DNA of 64,000 nt from Sulfodiicoccus acidiphilus (GTDB taxonomy: Archaea; Thermoproteota; Thermoprotei_A; Sulfolobales; Sulfolobaceae), in the NCBI RefSeq assembly GCF_003967175.1, contig NZ_AP018553.1, forward strand, positions 1,723,982-1,787,981, given 5' to 3'. This document shows positions 37,687-46,063 of this stretch, in pieces. Every line of letters starts with the position of its first letter. Positions within the stretch are counted from its first letter, which is position 1. The translations under genes were made by a program, and so were the position numbers. The notes under the pieces were generated by a model. It was not told where the DNA came from. It did no database searches and saw nothing but the letters and a program-made list of their open reading frames with translations.

Positions 37687-38733
37687 ATGAAGAGGACAGT
37701 CGTACTGGGCGCCGGTTTCGCGGGAGTGGCGGCGAAGTTGCTCAACCCGTCGGCCTTGTTGATAGACTCCTCATCGCACTTCCACTTCACCCCACGCTAC
37801 GTTGAGGTGGTGGAGGGCCTCCACCCCAACTCCGCCTCCATCCCGAGGACAGTGGACCTGGAGGCCTCGGTGAAGGAGGTGAGGTTCAAGGAAAAGGTGG
37901 TGGTCACCACTGCGGGGGAAGTGAGGTACGACGCCCTGATCGTCGCCCTGGGGTTCAGTCAGGACCTCTCGAAGATAAGGGGGGCTGAGAGGTACGCCCT
38001 CAAGTACGAAACTATGGACGACGTGCTCAGGTTGAGGGAGATGGCGTCTAGGGCGAGGTCGGTGGCGATAATGGGCGGGGGACCGTTGGGAATCGAGTTG
38101 GCGGGAGCCCTCAGGGGAAAGAGAGTTTACCTAATAGAGGGCGAGGAAAGGCTCCTCCCCTTCCTGAGAGAAGAGACCTCCAACTACGCCCTGAAGTTGT
38201 TGGTGAACGCGGGAGTGGAGGTCATGTTGAAGACCACGGTGGACGAAGTTAAGGAAGGTGAGCTCGAGACCTCGCAGGGGAGACTCAAGGTCGACCTCTC
38301 CGTCTTCGCGGCCGGCTTCGCCGGGCCAGAAGTGATCCGGCGCCTGGGATTGCCAAACAAGAGGAACAGGATGTTGGTGGACAGGACCCTTCAGTCCGTC
38401 GAAGTCCAGGACGTCTACGGAGCCGGGGACTGTGCCACCTTCAAGGATGGCTGGATCCCCCAGTCGGCCCAGGTGGCCCAACAGTCCGGAGAAGTGGCGA
38501 TGAGGAACGCCATGGGTGGGGAAGTACAATTCTCGCCGAAGCAGAGGGTCGTCGTGTTCAGGGTGGGGAGGGAGTACTTCGGCGAAGTTAACGGTAGGCT
38601 GGTGAAGGGGGCAATCCCTGGAATACTCAAGGAGTTCGCACTTGGGTTGGCTGAGGCTAAGGTGAGCAGGTTGAATCGCGTCCTCTCCACTTCACCCAAC
38701 TATCGGCGCGGTTCCTCCTCAGTTACCCCTTAA
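37687..38733 (+). CDS. type II NADH dehydrogenase-like FAD oxidoreductase
   Basis: A 348-residue flavoprotein of the two-dinucleotide-fold family that includes type II NADH dehydrogenases and sulfide:quinone reductases. The FAD site is VVLGAGFAGVAAKLL at the N-terminus, the NAD site SVAIMGGGPLGIELAGAL near residue 128, and the second FAD motif DVYGAGDCATF near residue 240. No cysteine pair of SQR type is seen, so NADH:quinone reduction is more likely than sulfide oxidation. The C-terminus (residues 290-340) may form the membrane-attachment region. The 3' end overlaps the convergent membrane-protein gene by 15 bases. Confidence 0.8.
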   Translation: MKRTVVLGAGFAGVAAKLLNPSALLIDSSSHFHFTPRYVEVVEGLHPNSASIPRTVDLEASVKEVRFKEKVVVTTAGEVRYDALIVALGFSQDLSKIRGAERYALKYETMDDVLRLREMASRARSVAIMGGGPLGIELAGALRGKRVYLIEGEERLLPFLREETSNYALKLLVNAGVEVMLKTTVDEVKEGELETSQGRLKVDLSVFAAGFAGPEVIRRLGLPNKRNRMLVDRTLQSVEVQDVYGAGDCATFKDGWIPQSAQVAQQSGEVAMRNAMGGEVQFSPKQRVVVFRVGREYFGEVNGRLVKGAIPGILKEFALGLAEAKVSRLNRVLSTSPNYRRGSSSVTP

Positions 38734-39069
38734 CGTCAACCTCACCAGTTCGTTCAGGTGCATCAGGATGGAGGAGACGAAGAGCCCCACCCCCACCGGC
38801 CCCAGGAAATCCCTGAGGACAAACCCAACTATCGCCAGCGTAGTCCCAGAGACCATGAGGACCAGCTCCGCCACTATGTACTCCTCCTTCATTCGCACCG
38901 CCCTCACGAGCGGTGGGAAAACGAGGTGGGTTATTCCCACCACCATGGTTACCACGAAGCCCATGAACCACGTGAGGAAGACCGCGTCCCTTTCTGCTCC
39001 CACCAGTCCCAAGAACTCCAACAGGAGTACAGCCGAACCGGCGACTAGGAAACCGAAGGCGACTAGCAC
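38719..39069 (-). CDS. small four-TM membrane protein
   Basis: A 116-residue protein with four hydrophobic segments (about 1-22, 31-52, 66-86 and 90-108). His48 and Glu/Met residues lie in loops (THLVFPPLVRAVRMKEEY). I do not recognise the family; small haem- or quinone-linked membrane proteins look similar. The first standard start is GTG 39069, although the open frame runs a further 15 codons upstream. It lies 32 bases after the hemerythrin-like gene in the same direction, so they are probably co-transcribed and may work together, and both are tail-to-tail with an NADH dehydrogenase. Confidence 0.65.
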   Translation of the reverse strand: MLVAFGFLVAGSAVLLLEFLGLVGAERDAVFLTWFMGFVVTMVVGITHLVFPPLVRAVRMKEEYIVAELVLMVSGTTLAIVGFVLRDFLGPVGVGLFVSSILMHLNELVRLTLRGN

Positions 39070-39101
39070 GTAGGACGTGACTACCCTAGCGTAGTCCAGC
39101 G

Positions 39102-39554
39102 TTACAGCCTCACCCCCGTGAGTTCACCGTACCTCGGGAACTCCTTGAGCTTCAACACCACTCTCCTCGTCACCTCCACCGTCCTACCTTCATCTATGGG
39201 GAGGACAAACAACCTCTCCTCCTCGTTCGCGTTGTGGTCGAGGACAACCTTGACGTACCTCTCGGCCCAGTCCCTCCTCCTCTCTCTCAAGACGCCGTCT
39301 CCGTAATTCCTGATGAGCAGGTGATCGTTGGTGAAAGGCCTCGTCGCCTCAGCCGGGAAGAGCTGGAAGACGTAGTTGTCCTCTATGGGGGCGTGCCAAC
39401 CGACGATGAAACCGTGAGTTTCCTCGAGGATCTGCCATCCCACGTCGCAGTTAAGGGCCCTCAGCGCCGCCGAGAACCTCACTCTGAGGACGGCGTGTTC
39501 GAATCTGAGGAGATCGACCGGGTTCGAGAACGGGAACTTGAGGTCGCTCTTCAA
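39102..39554 (-). CDS. hemerythrin-like (HHE) domain protein
   Basis: A 150-residue four-helix protein with the spaced His/Glu pattern of hemerythrin HHE domains: LLRFEHAVLRVRF, HGFIVGWHAPIEDNYVFQLF, FTNDHLLIRNYGD and VLDHNANEEERLF. These would bind a di-iron centre, used for oxygen or nitric-oxide sensing, transport or iron storage. Length equals a single domain. The gene is followed by a small membrane protein gene. A TATA-like tatataaacg-type element (minus-strand reading of about 39600-39640) is not clearly placed, so the start ATG 39554 rests on the domain fit. Confidence 0.75.
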   Translation of the reverse strand: MKSDLKFPFSNPVDLLRFEHAVLRVRFSAALRALNCDVGWQILEETHGFIVGWHAPIEDNYVFQLFPAEATRPFTNDHLLIRNYGDGVLRERRRDWAERYVKVVLDHNANEEERLFVLPIDEGRTVEVTRRVVLKLKEFPRYGELTGVRL

Positions 39555-40200
39555 AGTCGTTCACCTCTCACGTCCTCGAGTTGAGCCGAGATCCCATTTC
39601 AGTATAAGCCCTAAAAGGTGAGGGGAAGAGATATAAACGAAAGGAGGCCAGACGTTGCTACAAGGAACTGGGCTGTCCGGGAGGGGCCAAACGACCTACT
39701 CGACGTTTCGCTGCCAGTCCCACCCCGCGAAACGTGCATACTTCATGTGAACCACATTTACGGACTTCCCACTTCCGCCTCACCTTGCCTAGCGATAGAG
39801 GGCTGAGCCCCGCGGAGACTAACGACCCTCCCGATCGCGTCTAATGCTTTATCGTACATCGTAAACTGGAGGGGGACGTTTACTAAGTGGGTCCCCGATT
39901 CGGTGAAGGGTGACGCTCAGTTCGCCTACGCTCATCGAACGGGAAGTGATATTTGAATTACGAAAGACCGTCCATCCACATGGATGGTGTTTACCACCTC
40001 CTCGACCTCAGTTTAGACGAAAATCACGCGGGATGGAGTTTCCCCTACCAGTTGTCGGGGAGAGATGCGTAATTACAAAAGACTGGAACCCTCGCCCTTC
40101 AGGCCGGGGAGGAAGTCACTTCACTTGAAATTCTTTCTACGAGGGGACTCCCCTTCCAAAGGACCTCCTCGACTTTCCCTAAGGAATCCACACCCCTAAC
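39555..40200. other. 650 bases without a gene, ends in an IS right-end fragment
   Basis: A 9-base stem (gaccgtccatccacatggatggt region, 39966-39988) and the IS fragment at 40075-40118 are the only recognisable structures. Confidence 0.45.
40075..40118 (+). mobile_element. solitary IS200/IS605 right-end fragment
   Basis: From GGAACCCTCG to GGGGAGGAAGTCAC the sequence matches the right end of the MITE-like copy A (10089-10124) nearly base for base, including the hairpin. It follows TTAC within 12 bases (40075-40078), the usual target. No left end or TnpB sequence accompanies it. Confidence 0.6.
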
Positions 40201-40791
40201 TTAAGGCGAACTCAGCTTCCTGGCCACCTCCGCGACCCTCCTCCCTAGGAACCTAGCTATGACCCTCTCCTTCTCGTCGAGCTCCTTGAGTGACGAGAGG
40301 TGGGACGCACCGTAAGGTGACCCTCCCGCTGTAGTGGACCCCACCTCCGGGATCGCGTAACCCACCGGAACTATTACCATACCGTGATGGTAGGCGAACG
40401 TGCTCATGGTGAGTACAGTGGTCTCGTGTCCTCCATGCATCGTGTTGGCCTCCGTGAAGAAGCCCACTGCCTTTCCCACTAGGGCCCCCTTTCCGAATAG
40501 CGGTCCCGTCTGATCCAAGAAGGTCTTGAGAGGTCCGGCCATGTTGCCGAACCTAGTGGGCGATCCCATGACTATCCCGTCGGCCCAGACCAGGTCGTCT
40601 AGGGTCGCCTCGGGGATATCCTTCACGGAATCTAAAGGTATCCTCATCTTCTCCACGAGTTCGGGAGGCATGGTTTCCCTGGCCCTCCTGAGTCTTACCT
40701 CAGCCCCAGACTCCTGGGCTCCCCTGTATACCTCCTTAGCCAGCTCCACTATGGAGCCGTAACCGTAAAAGAGTACCAGGACCTTCACCAT
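40201..40791 (-). CDS. wrbA: WrbA-type NAD(P)H:quinone oxidoreductase (flavodoxin fold)
   Basis: A 196-residue flavodoxin-fold protein of the WrbA/NQO type that reduces quinones by two electrons with FMN and NAD(P)H. FMN-binding loops are FYGYGSIVELAKEV (phosphate), GSPTRFGNMAGPLKTFLDQTG, and the FFTEANTMHGGHETTVLTM stretch; YGASHLSS near the C-terminus is also typical. Two ATGs compete: 40800 and 40791. A TATA-like element on the minus strand (40812-40821) sits about 25 bases above 40791, so the shorter form is preferred. The gene is monocistronic. Confidence 0.87.
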   Translation of the reverse strand: MVKVLVLFYGYGSIVELAKEVYRGAQESGAEVRLRRARETMPPELVEKMRIPLDSVKDIPEATLDDLVWADGIVMGSPTRFGNMAGPLKTFLDQTGPLFGKGALVGKAVGFFTEANTMHGGHETTVLTMSTFAYHHGMVIVPVGYAIPEVGSTTAGGSPYGASHLSSLKELDEKERVIARFLGRRVAEVARKLSSP

Positions 40792-41017
40792 GCGATACAT
40801 TTCAAGCCTGAGGTAAAAACGTCAACGCCTCACAGCTACTAACATGTTCCTGAGCTTACCGGAGGTGTTCCCTAGGGAACGTATGTTGAGATCTTGTGCG
40901 AAACCACATCCCGGACTGGCGATCAGGTCTCTCCCCCACTGGCCTCCGTTGCGGCCTCGTACCGTCTTCGAACTACTGGTTAAACGTTCCTACTCTTGAC
41001 GTTCACTATTCCTAGCG

Positions 41018-41821
41018 CTAGCGTTCCTCCGGCGCTTCGCACTCCTTGAAGAACTTCAGCTCCTCGAAGTCCCTTATACTCTCGAACAACTCGAGGAGGC
41101 CTATGATCCCAGCCTGGAGCTGACATATCTCATGCAGGGGATGGTCGGACTGTCCTAAGGTGTCGAACTTGGAGTTAAGCAAGTTTACCCAGCAGGAGTG
41201 CATTCGCAACCTATCCTGTGGGAGCTTAGAGAGGACCTCGTTGTTGGTGGAGACGGATTCCCTAACCTTCCCCCTACCCTCGTTGTATTGGCCGTGTACA
41301 TCCAACCGAAGTATGTCGGGTGCCTCGAACTGCACGGAGTCAGCCCCGGCCTCTAGGGCCAACTTAGCTTCGTTGTTCGAGATTTTTCCGACGTGGTCTA
41401 AGAAAGAGTCTAAGTTAGGGTAATGAGGTCTCACGATCTCCCTCAACGAGTTGAGGAGCGACCTATCTCTCAGCGGAACCCTTCTCTTATCCGGGTAGAA
41501 GTGCGACAGGAAACTAGGCGCGGGAATGGTCACCCTCTTGCTCACTTAGAACCTTTACAAGGCCAGCTTGATGACCCTCACCTCCGAGGATGGGCCTCGA
41601 TCGGCGACACCCCCTCCACAGTGTGGACCCTGTCTCCCGGTCAGTCCACTGAAACTCTTGCTGTCTGAATCCTGGGAGGAAACGTCACCGAAGAATACGT
41701 TCCTCCTACATTCCCCGTCGTTCACCTCGTCCACCCTGGCCTGCCTCCTCACCTCCCGATAGCTCTGGGTTCTCCTCGGTGAGTCCTTGGGGTCTAGGAA
41801 GACTTCCGCTCGTAGTTCCAA
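41018..41821 (-). pseudogene. MetE-like (cobalamin-independent methionine synthase family) gene, decayed
   Basis: Two minus-strand pieces in one frame, separated by in-frame stops near 41546-41557, resemble the COG0620 family of zinc methyl- or alkyl-transferases. The first part has RVDEVNDGECRRNVFFGD (family DGE-x-RR). The second has RVTIPAPSFLSHFY, ADSVQFEAPDILRLD, and the zinc motif RMHSCWVNL (family R-x-H-x-CWGN). It stops at residue 175 of the second part, well before the remaining zinc ligand usually seen (a Cys near the C-terminus). The protein would be inactive. In the family members use homocysteine or coenzyme M as acceptor. Confidence 0.65.
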
Positions 41822-42035
41822 GGTCCGTTTCTAAACCTAACAAAGCTGCCCAATTCAGTTTTCTTACGGCATCGCCCTCGAATGGAGATTCCAAGTTGGG
41901 TTCAGACTGGCCTGAGTGTTAGAGTCACGCCACAAGTAAACACGAGGGATCTAGTCCTAGGACGCGAAGACTGATATCGACGACTTCCCTCCAGCGGCGA
42001 ACTCAAGGGCTAGGAGAGGAAACTGGTCGGTTGTA

Positions 42036-43142
42036 CTACGTCACCTTCTCGTACTTGACTTGATAGCTCTTGAGCCTATCCCAGTCGAACTCGAGCCCGT
42101 GTCCTGGACCGTCTGGAGGAAGCGCGTATCCTTCCTCGAACCTCAGCCCCTTCCTCAGGAGGCCGCTGTCGTTGAGGTTGCTTCCTGGGAGGTGCTCGAG
42201 AAACATGGCGTTCCTCACGGCGGATAGGACCTGCACTGAGATCTCCTCGCCGAAGTGAGGCGCAACCGGGAGCCCCAGAGAGTCCGCCAACTGGGCATAC
42301 CTCATCCACTCCGTCACTCCGCCGCTCCTCAACACGTCAAGTTGAACAACATCCACACATCCTTCGGTGATGAGCTTCGTCTGTTCGTAGGAGGAGTAAA
42401 GGCTCTCCCCCGCGGCTATGGGAACCCTGAGTTTCCCCCTGAGCTCCTTGTACTCGTCCAGCAACTCGGCCTCTATGGGTTCCTCCAACCAGTAAACCAA
42501 GTCCTCCATCGCCCTTCCCCTCCTCAGGGCTTCGGTGAAGCTCCAGCCCCTGTTGGCGTCGACCATTAGTGGGTCCTTCCCGATCACTTCCCTGACCGCT
42601 CTTATCCTGGAGAGGTCCTCCTCGAGCTCAGGTTTCCCCACCTTGATCTTGAAGGCCCTGAAGCCCATCTCCTTGAATTTCTTCACGTCCTCCACCAATT
42701 CCTGGACGGTGAAGTTGAGGTCTATGGCGCTCCTGTAAGCCCTGACCTTGGGGTTCCTAGGACCTCCAAGAAGTCTGTAGAGGGGGACGTCCTGGGCCCT
42801 AGCCTCTGCGTCCCAAAGCGCTATGTCTAAGGCAGCGTAGGCTATCCTACTCACCCCCTCCAGGCCGTAGGAGTAGGTCATCGACCTGGCCTTCCTGTTC
42901 AGCGTGAGGGGGTCGAGCTCCTCCGAGGTCAAGAGCTCCTTGGCCCAGTATTCGGACAGGAGGCTGAACACGGCCCCTCCCCCTCTTCCTTGAGTGTAAG
43001 TGAAACCGACGCCCTCCACTCCTCCGTTGAAGGTGAGCTTGACTAACACCCACTCGTAGTGGGTGAACCTGGCTATGGCGTTCTCCTGGACGTGTCTGGA
43101 GGGTACCCTGTAGAGGCCTACCTCCACCGTCCTAGCTTTCAT
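42036..43142 (-). CDS. enolase-superfamily (mandelate racemase group) sugar-acid dehydratase
   Basis: A 368-residue enzyme of the enolase superfamily. The N-terminal capping domain ends near residue 120; the barrel holds the base motif FKIKVGK (K-x-K), metal ligands in MVDANRGWSF, LEEPIE and AAGESLYSSYE, and the terminal VAPHFGEEISV with its His. These enzymes abstract a proton next to a carboxylate; Sulfolobales members include gluconate/galactonate-type dehydratases of the branched Entner-Doudoroff route, but other sugar acids and racemisation are possible. ATG 43142 lies 26 bases from a minus-strand TATA element (43164-43173), so it is leaderless. It is monocistronic. Confidence 0.86.
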   Translation of the reverse strand: MKARTVEVGLYRVPSRHVQENAIARFTHYEWVLVKLTFNGGVEGVGFTYTQGRGGGAVFSLLSEYWAKELLTSEELDPLTLNRKARSMTYSYGLEGVSRIAYAALDIALWDAEARAQDVPLYRLLGGPRNPKVRAYRSAIDLNFTVQELVEDVKKFKEMGFRAFKIKVGKPELEEDLSRIRAVREVIGKDPLMVDANRGWSFTEALRRGRAMEDLVYWLEEPIEAELLDEYKELRGKLRVPIAAGESLYSSYEQTKLITEGCVDVVQLDVLRSGGVTEWMRYAQLADSLGLPVAPHFGEEISVQVLSAVRNAMFLEHLPGSNLNDSGLLRKGLRFEEGYALPPDGPGHGLEFDWDRLKSYQVKYEKVT

Positions 43143-43163
43143 AGATTTATGAGTTCAATTTGA

Positions 43164-43173
43164 CCATAAAAGC
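43164..43173 (-). promoter_or_regulatory. TATA element of the dehydratase gene
   Basis: gcttttatgg on the minus strand, centred 26 bases before the ATG. Confidence 0.6.
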
Positions 43174-43475
43174 TTTGTTAGGGGATTACTAACGACTAGG
43201 GGCGCAATCGACGATTCACCCCGTCGTTAAAGCGGAAGTCGATTAGCCGAGGAGTTCGTCTACCTCGACTGGGTTACGGAGTCAGAGGGTTCTTGGAGAA
43301 AGGGAACAGAGCCCCTTTTTGGGCTAACACCCCCTCGCACTGTCTGATCGATCTAAACCCACCACCAACAGGTTCCGAACCCTCAGTCCACAGTGAGCGG
43401 CAGAGGAACTACGCGACAAGCGCCGAGTGTGGATGACGCCATTTCACGTTTTTCTATCCATCCCACGGTAGAGTC
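43174..43475. other. 300 bases without a gene
   Basis: Nothing recognised between the dehydratase promoter and the 3' end of the AAA+ gene. Confidence 0.45.
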
Positions 43476-45038
43476 CTACATCGTGTTGGAGTTGGTCTTT
43501 ATCTCCCTAGCCGTCCTGGATATGAAGTCCACTGCCCGATGCCCAATCAGTTCCCTGTAATCCCAACTAGCCAGGAGGAGGTTATAGGCGTCGAGGTACC
43601 ACTTCTTCACCGCCGATCCTAAGTTCCCCATTTCCTTCGCAGTACTGAGCAGGTCGTCAGTGGTGAGGCGTTGGGGATTGCCTGTGGACATCTCCTTCAA
43701 GGCCAGGTTAGAACTCGTCCTCCTCACCAAGTCTATCACCTCCGAGGCCGAGGCCCACTCTGTGGCCTTGGCGAGCCTCTCTAAGTCCACGTCCGCCTCG
43801 ACCTTCATCCTCAAAATGGCCTTCTGGAAAAGGATCTTCCTCTCCTCGAAGTTCGGATGTCTGACTAGGAACCACCTTCCGAACCTCCCCCCTCTAAGTA
43901 GGGCGGTATCCACGTACCACGGGGAGTTGGTTGTTCCCACTACCACCACTTTCCCTCTCTGCCCCTCCATTGTTGAGAGGATGTGGAGTAGGGCCGAGAG
44001 GGAGTGTACAGAGTTGTCCCCCATCCTTCTCTCCCTCGCCATTCCCAGGCCATCGAGTTCCTCCAGGTCGACTATGAACGGCTCGTGTTTCTTGGCGTAG
44101 TTGAAGATCTTCTGCAGGTTCCGCTCACTCACACCGACGAAGGGACTCAGGATGGAGCTCTCCTCGATTACGACGTAGGGTATACCCAGTTCTCCAGAGA
44201 TGGCCCTCACAATGAGGGACTTCCCGTTCCCAGGTGGACCGTAAAGCAGTATTGGACTGACGGTGTCGAGACTGTACCTCTCGGCCAGGTCTGGTCTCGC
44301 CAAGGGGATCACCAAGCTCCTCCTTATCTCCTCCTTCACCTCTTCTAGTCCGACAACGTCCAAGAACTTCACTTCGGCCACCGCCGACTTTACCGACTTT
44401 ATTTCACCGTTTTCACCGTACTCGTAGAACGGGAACCCACGTTGTTGTTCTTCGTCGTCGTCGAGGTGTTCTTCGTCGTCGTCGAGGTGTTCTTCGTCGT
44501 CGTCGAGGTGTTCTTCGTCGTCGTCGAGGTGTTCTTCGTCGTCGTCGAGGTGTTCTCCTTCCCTTTCTTCTCTGCCTTCCGCCGCTTTTGTTTCCTTGTT
44601 CGAGAGCTCTTCCCCAAGTCTGAGGTAGTCCTCCGGAGTGGAGAGGCCGTCCATTGGTCCGAGTTCCTTAAGTATCATTCCAACAGTCTTGTAAACGTCC
44701 GCCGCGTCGGGCTGCTTTTCCATGAGTTGTACCAAGGAGTTGAGGACCATCATCAGGCGTTCCCTTTTATTGACTCCTTGAATTTCTGCGTTAATGGTAG
44801 CCATGCCTGCATTGAATAGGACGTCGAGACACCTGGGCTTATGGTCTGAACAGAACAGGGAGTACGCCAACCTGTAGGAGTAGTAGGACATAAGGTAGTT
44901 CCCTGACCTGAAGAGTTCGTTTCCCAACCTATAGAGAGTCTCGAGGTCGACTTCGGTACTCTGGGATCCGCTGAACTCAAATTTACACCTGCTACACTTC
45001 CCGTTCATCTCCCCGCCGCAGAAGGGGCACCGTTCCAC
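43476..45038 (-). CDS. AAA+ ATPase with zinc ribbon, helical-repeat region and acidic linker
   Basis: A 520-residue protein. Residues 4-18 are a zinc ribbon (CPFCGG...CSRC). Residues 30-145 are helical and TPR-like. Residues 162-196 are five exact copies of EHLDDDE. From 225 on there is a CDC48/Vps4-like AAA+ domain: Walker A YGPPGNGKS (266-274), pore loop SPFVGVSERN (298-307), Walker B FIVDLEELDG (321-330), sensor 1 GTTNSP (N371) and arginine finger GGRFGR (383-388). In Walker B the usual Asp-Glu pair reads Glu-Glu when aligned to LDGL, a conservative change. The combination suggests an unfoldase or remodelling ATPase with a substrate-binding N-terminus. I do not know a named family with this layout. 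ATG 45038; monocistronic, with an A/T patch (ggaaatttaaatt) about 28 bases upstream. Confidence 0.8.
   Translation of the reverse strand: MERCPFCGGEMNGKCSRCKFEFSGSQSTEVDLETLYRLGNELFRSGNYLMSYYSYRLAYSLFCSDHKPRCLDVLFNAGMATINAEIQGVNKRERLMMVLNSLVQLMEKQPDAADVYKTVGMILKELGPMDGLSTPEDYLRLGEELSNKETKAAEGREEREGEHLDDDEEHLDDDEEHLDDDEEHLDDDEEHLDDDEEQQRGFPFYEYGENGEIKSVKSAVAEVKFLDVVGLEEVKEEIRRSLVIPLARPDLAERYSLDTVSPILLYGPPGNGKSLIVRAISGELGIPYVVIEESSILSPFVGVSERNLQKIFNYAKKHEPFIVDLEELDGLGMARERRMGDNSVHSLSALLHILSTMEGQRGKVVVVGTTNSPWYVDTALLRGGRFGRWFLVRHPNFEERKILFQKAILRMKVEADVDLERLAKATEWASASEVIDLVRRTSSNLALKEMSTGNPQRLTTDDLLSTAKEMGNLGSAVKKWYLDAYNLLLASWDYRELIGHRAVDFISRTAREIKTNSNTM
44451..44555. repeat. 21-bp minisatellite, five perfect units, in-frame
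   Basis: Five identical 21-base units encode EHLDDDE five times. Perfect identity at third positions points to recent slippage expansion, and the copy number is expected to vary between strains. Confidence 0.93.
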
Positions 45039-45640
45039 TACCGTAGCACATAGTTCGGAAATTTAAATTAGATGTTGCCAATTACCTTAAGTTCTAGGCT
45101 CGGACCCTTGAGGTCGCTCGAAGTGGCCACCTTTAGCGCACCTTTCTTTAGTTCTGTGGAAGAGGGACGCTAACTTACTTCCTTAAGGGTTCGAACTTCC
45201 AGTCGCCTTCCCCTTGGAGGAATCTGTGAGCTGAACCTCCACCCCCGTCGTGTAGAGTGCGTTACGACGGAGGGAGTTGAAGTCTTCGCAGGCGAAGAGG
45301 TCCCCTCTAAATTTCAACGTTTAACCTTCGACGACGCCGAGCACTCACTCATCACCTCGGTCGAGGGCTCGATGGAACCTTGGGAGGAACTACACCCGCA
45401 TCAATATAACCTTCAATTCCAGTGAGGCCTGACGTCTCCACCCTCAAACTGAGCGGCGTGGATGTAACTCGACGCCCAGAACGGCGGACACACGGAGGAG
45501 AACCCCTTTAAGGAACAGACGCTCTACCAGTTAATTGGAACAGGCGATAGGCTCCCTCTCCTTAATTCTCAAGAAGAGACTTCCTAGGGAAGAAATCAAC
45601 CCCTCTTCCTCTCTTGGTCTTATTGAAGGACAGAGTTAGG
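45039..45640. other. 600 bases without a gene
   Basis: The left edge holds the AAA+ promoter. The rest has no recognised remnant; the right edge adjoins the deleted TnpB element. Confidence 0.45.
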
Positions 45641-46038
45641 CGTAAACCACTCCGTCCTCACGGGCGGGGCTTCGGGGTTTCCGGTACCCTTCGCGGTGCA
45701 CCTTCATCCCCCTTCGGGGTGTTTACCTACCCCCGACCCGTACCTCTCGTTGAGGCACGGGCTACGTTGATCGACGCGTTCAAGTCGCGGTTACGTACCA
45801 CACCGCACTTACGTCTGTATTCCCTTCCGTCCGTGCGGGCAACGTGCCCGCATCAGTGACAAGTTCTTGATGTTCTAGGACTACGTTTAGTTCGTGCCTC
45901 TTCTCTTCATTAGGGTTTAGGATTTTTCCTCGTATTGCTATCTTTACTTCAGCTTTCAGGGAACGTCCCAGATCTTTTCATGTCTGTTTTGATATTTACA
46001 CTTATACTCCCCGTCCTCACGGACGGGGTCTCTGGTGA
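45641..46038 (-). mobile_element. internally deleted TnpB element
   Basis: On the minus strand the element follows TTAC (complement of 46039-46042) and begins with a hairpin CCCCGTCC-TCAC-GGACGGGG (46009-46028). An N-terminal TnpB piece follows (KIAIRGKILNPNEEKRHELN, about 45880-45950), then directly the zinc-ribbon end and the last catalytic motif (YRRKCGVVRNRDLNASINVA, about 45757-45815). It ends in a right-end hairpin near 45652-45669. The middle of tnpB, including two catalytic acids, is missing. The TnpB piece is not closely related to the intact copy at 21.8 kb. Confidence 0.72.
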
Positions 46039-46063
46039 GTAAGATGAAAGATCGGGTAGTAGC

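Noticed and set aside
44442-44819. Plus-strand frame with repeated FFVVVEV units
   Set aside because: It is the complement of the AAA+ gene's 21-bp repeat and has no promoter; the minus-strand gene explains it.
45180-45200. GGTTCGAACTTCC as a possible tRNA T-arm
   Set aside because: The stem does not pair and no acceptor end is found.
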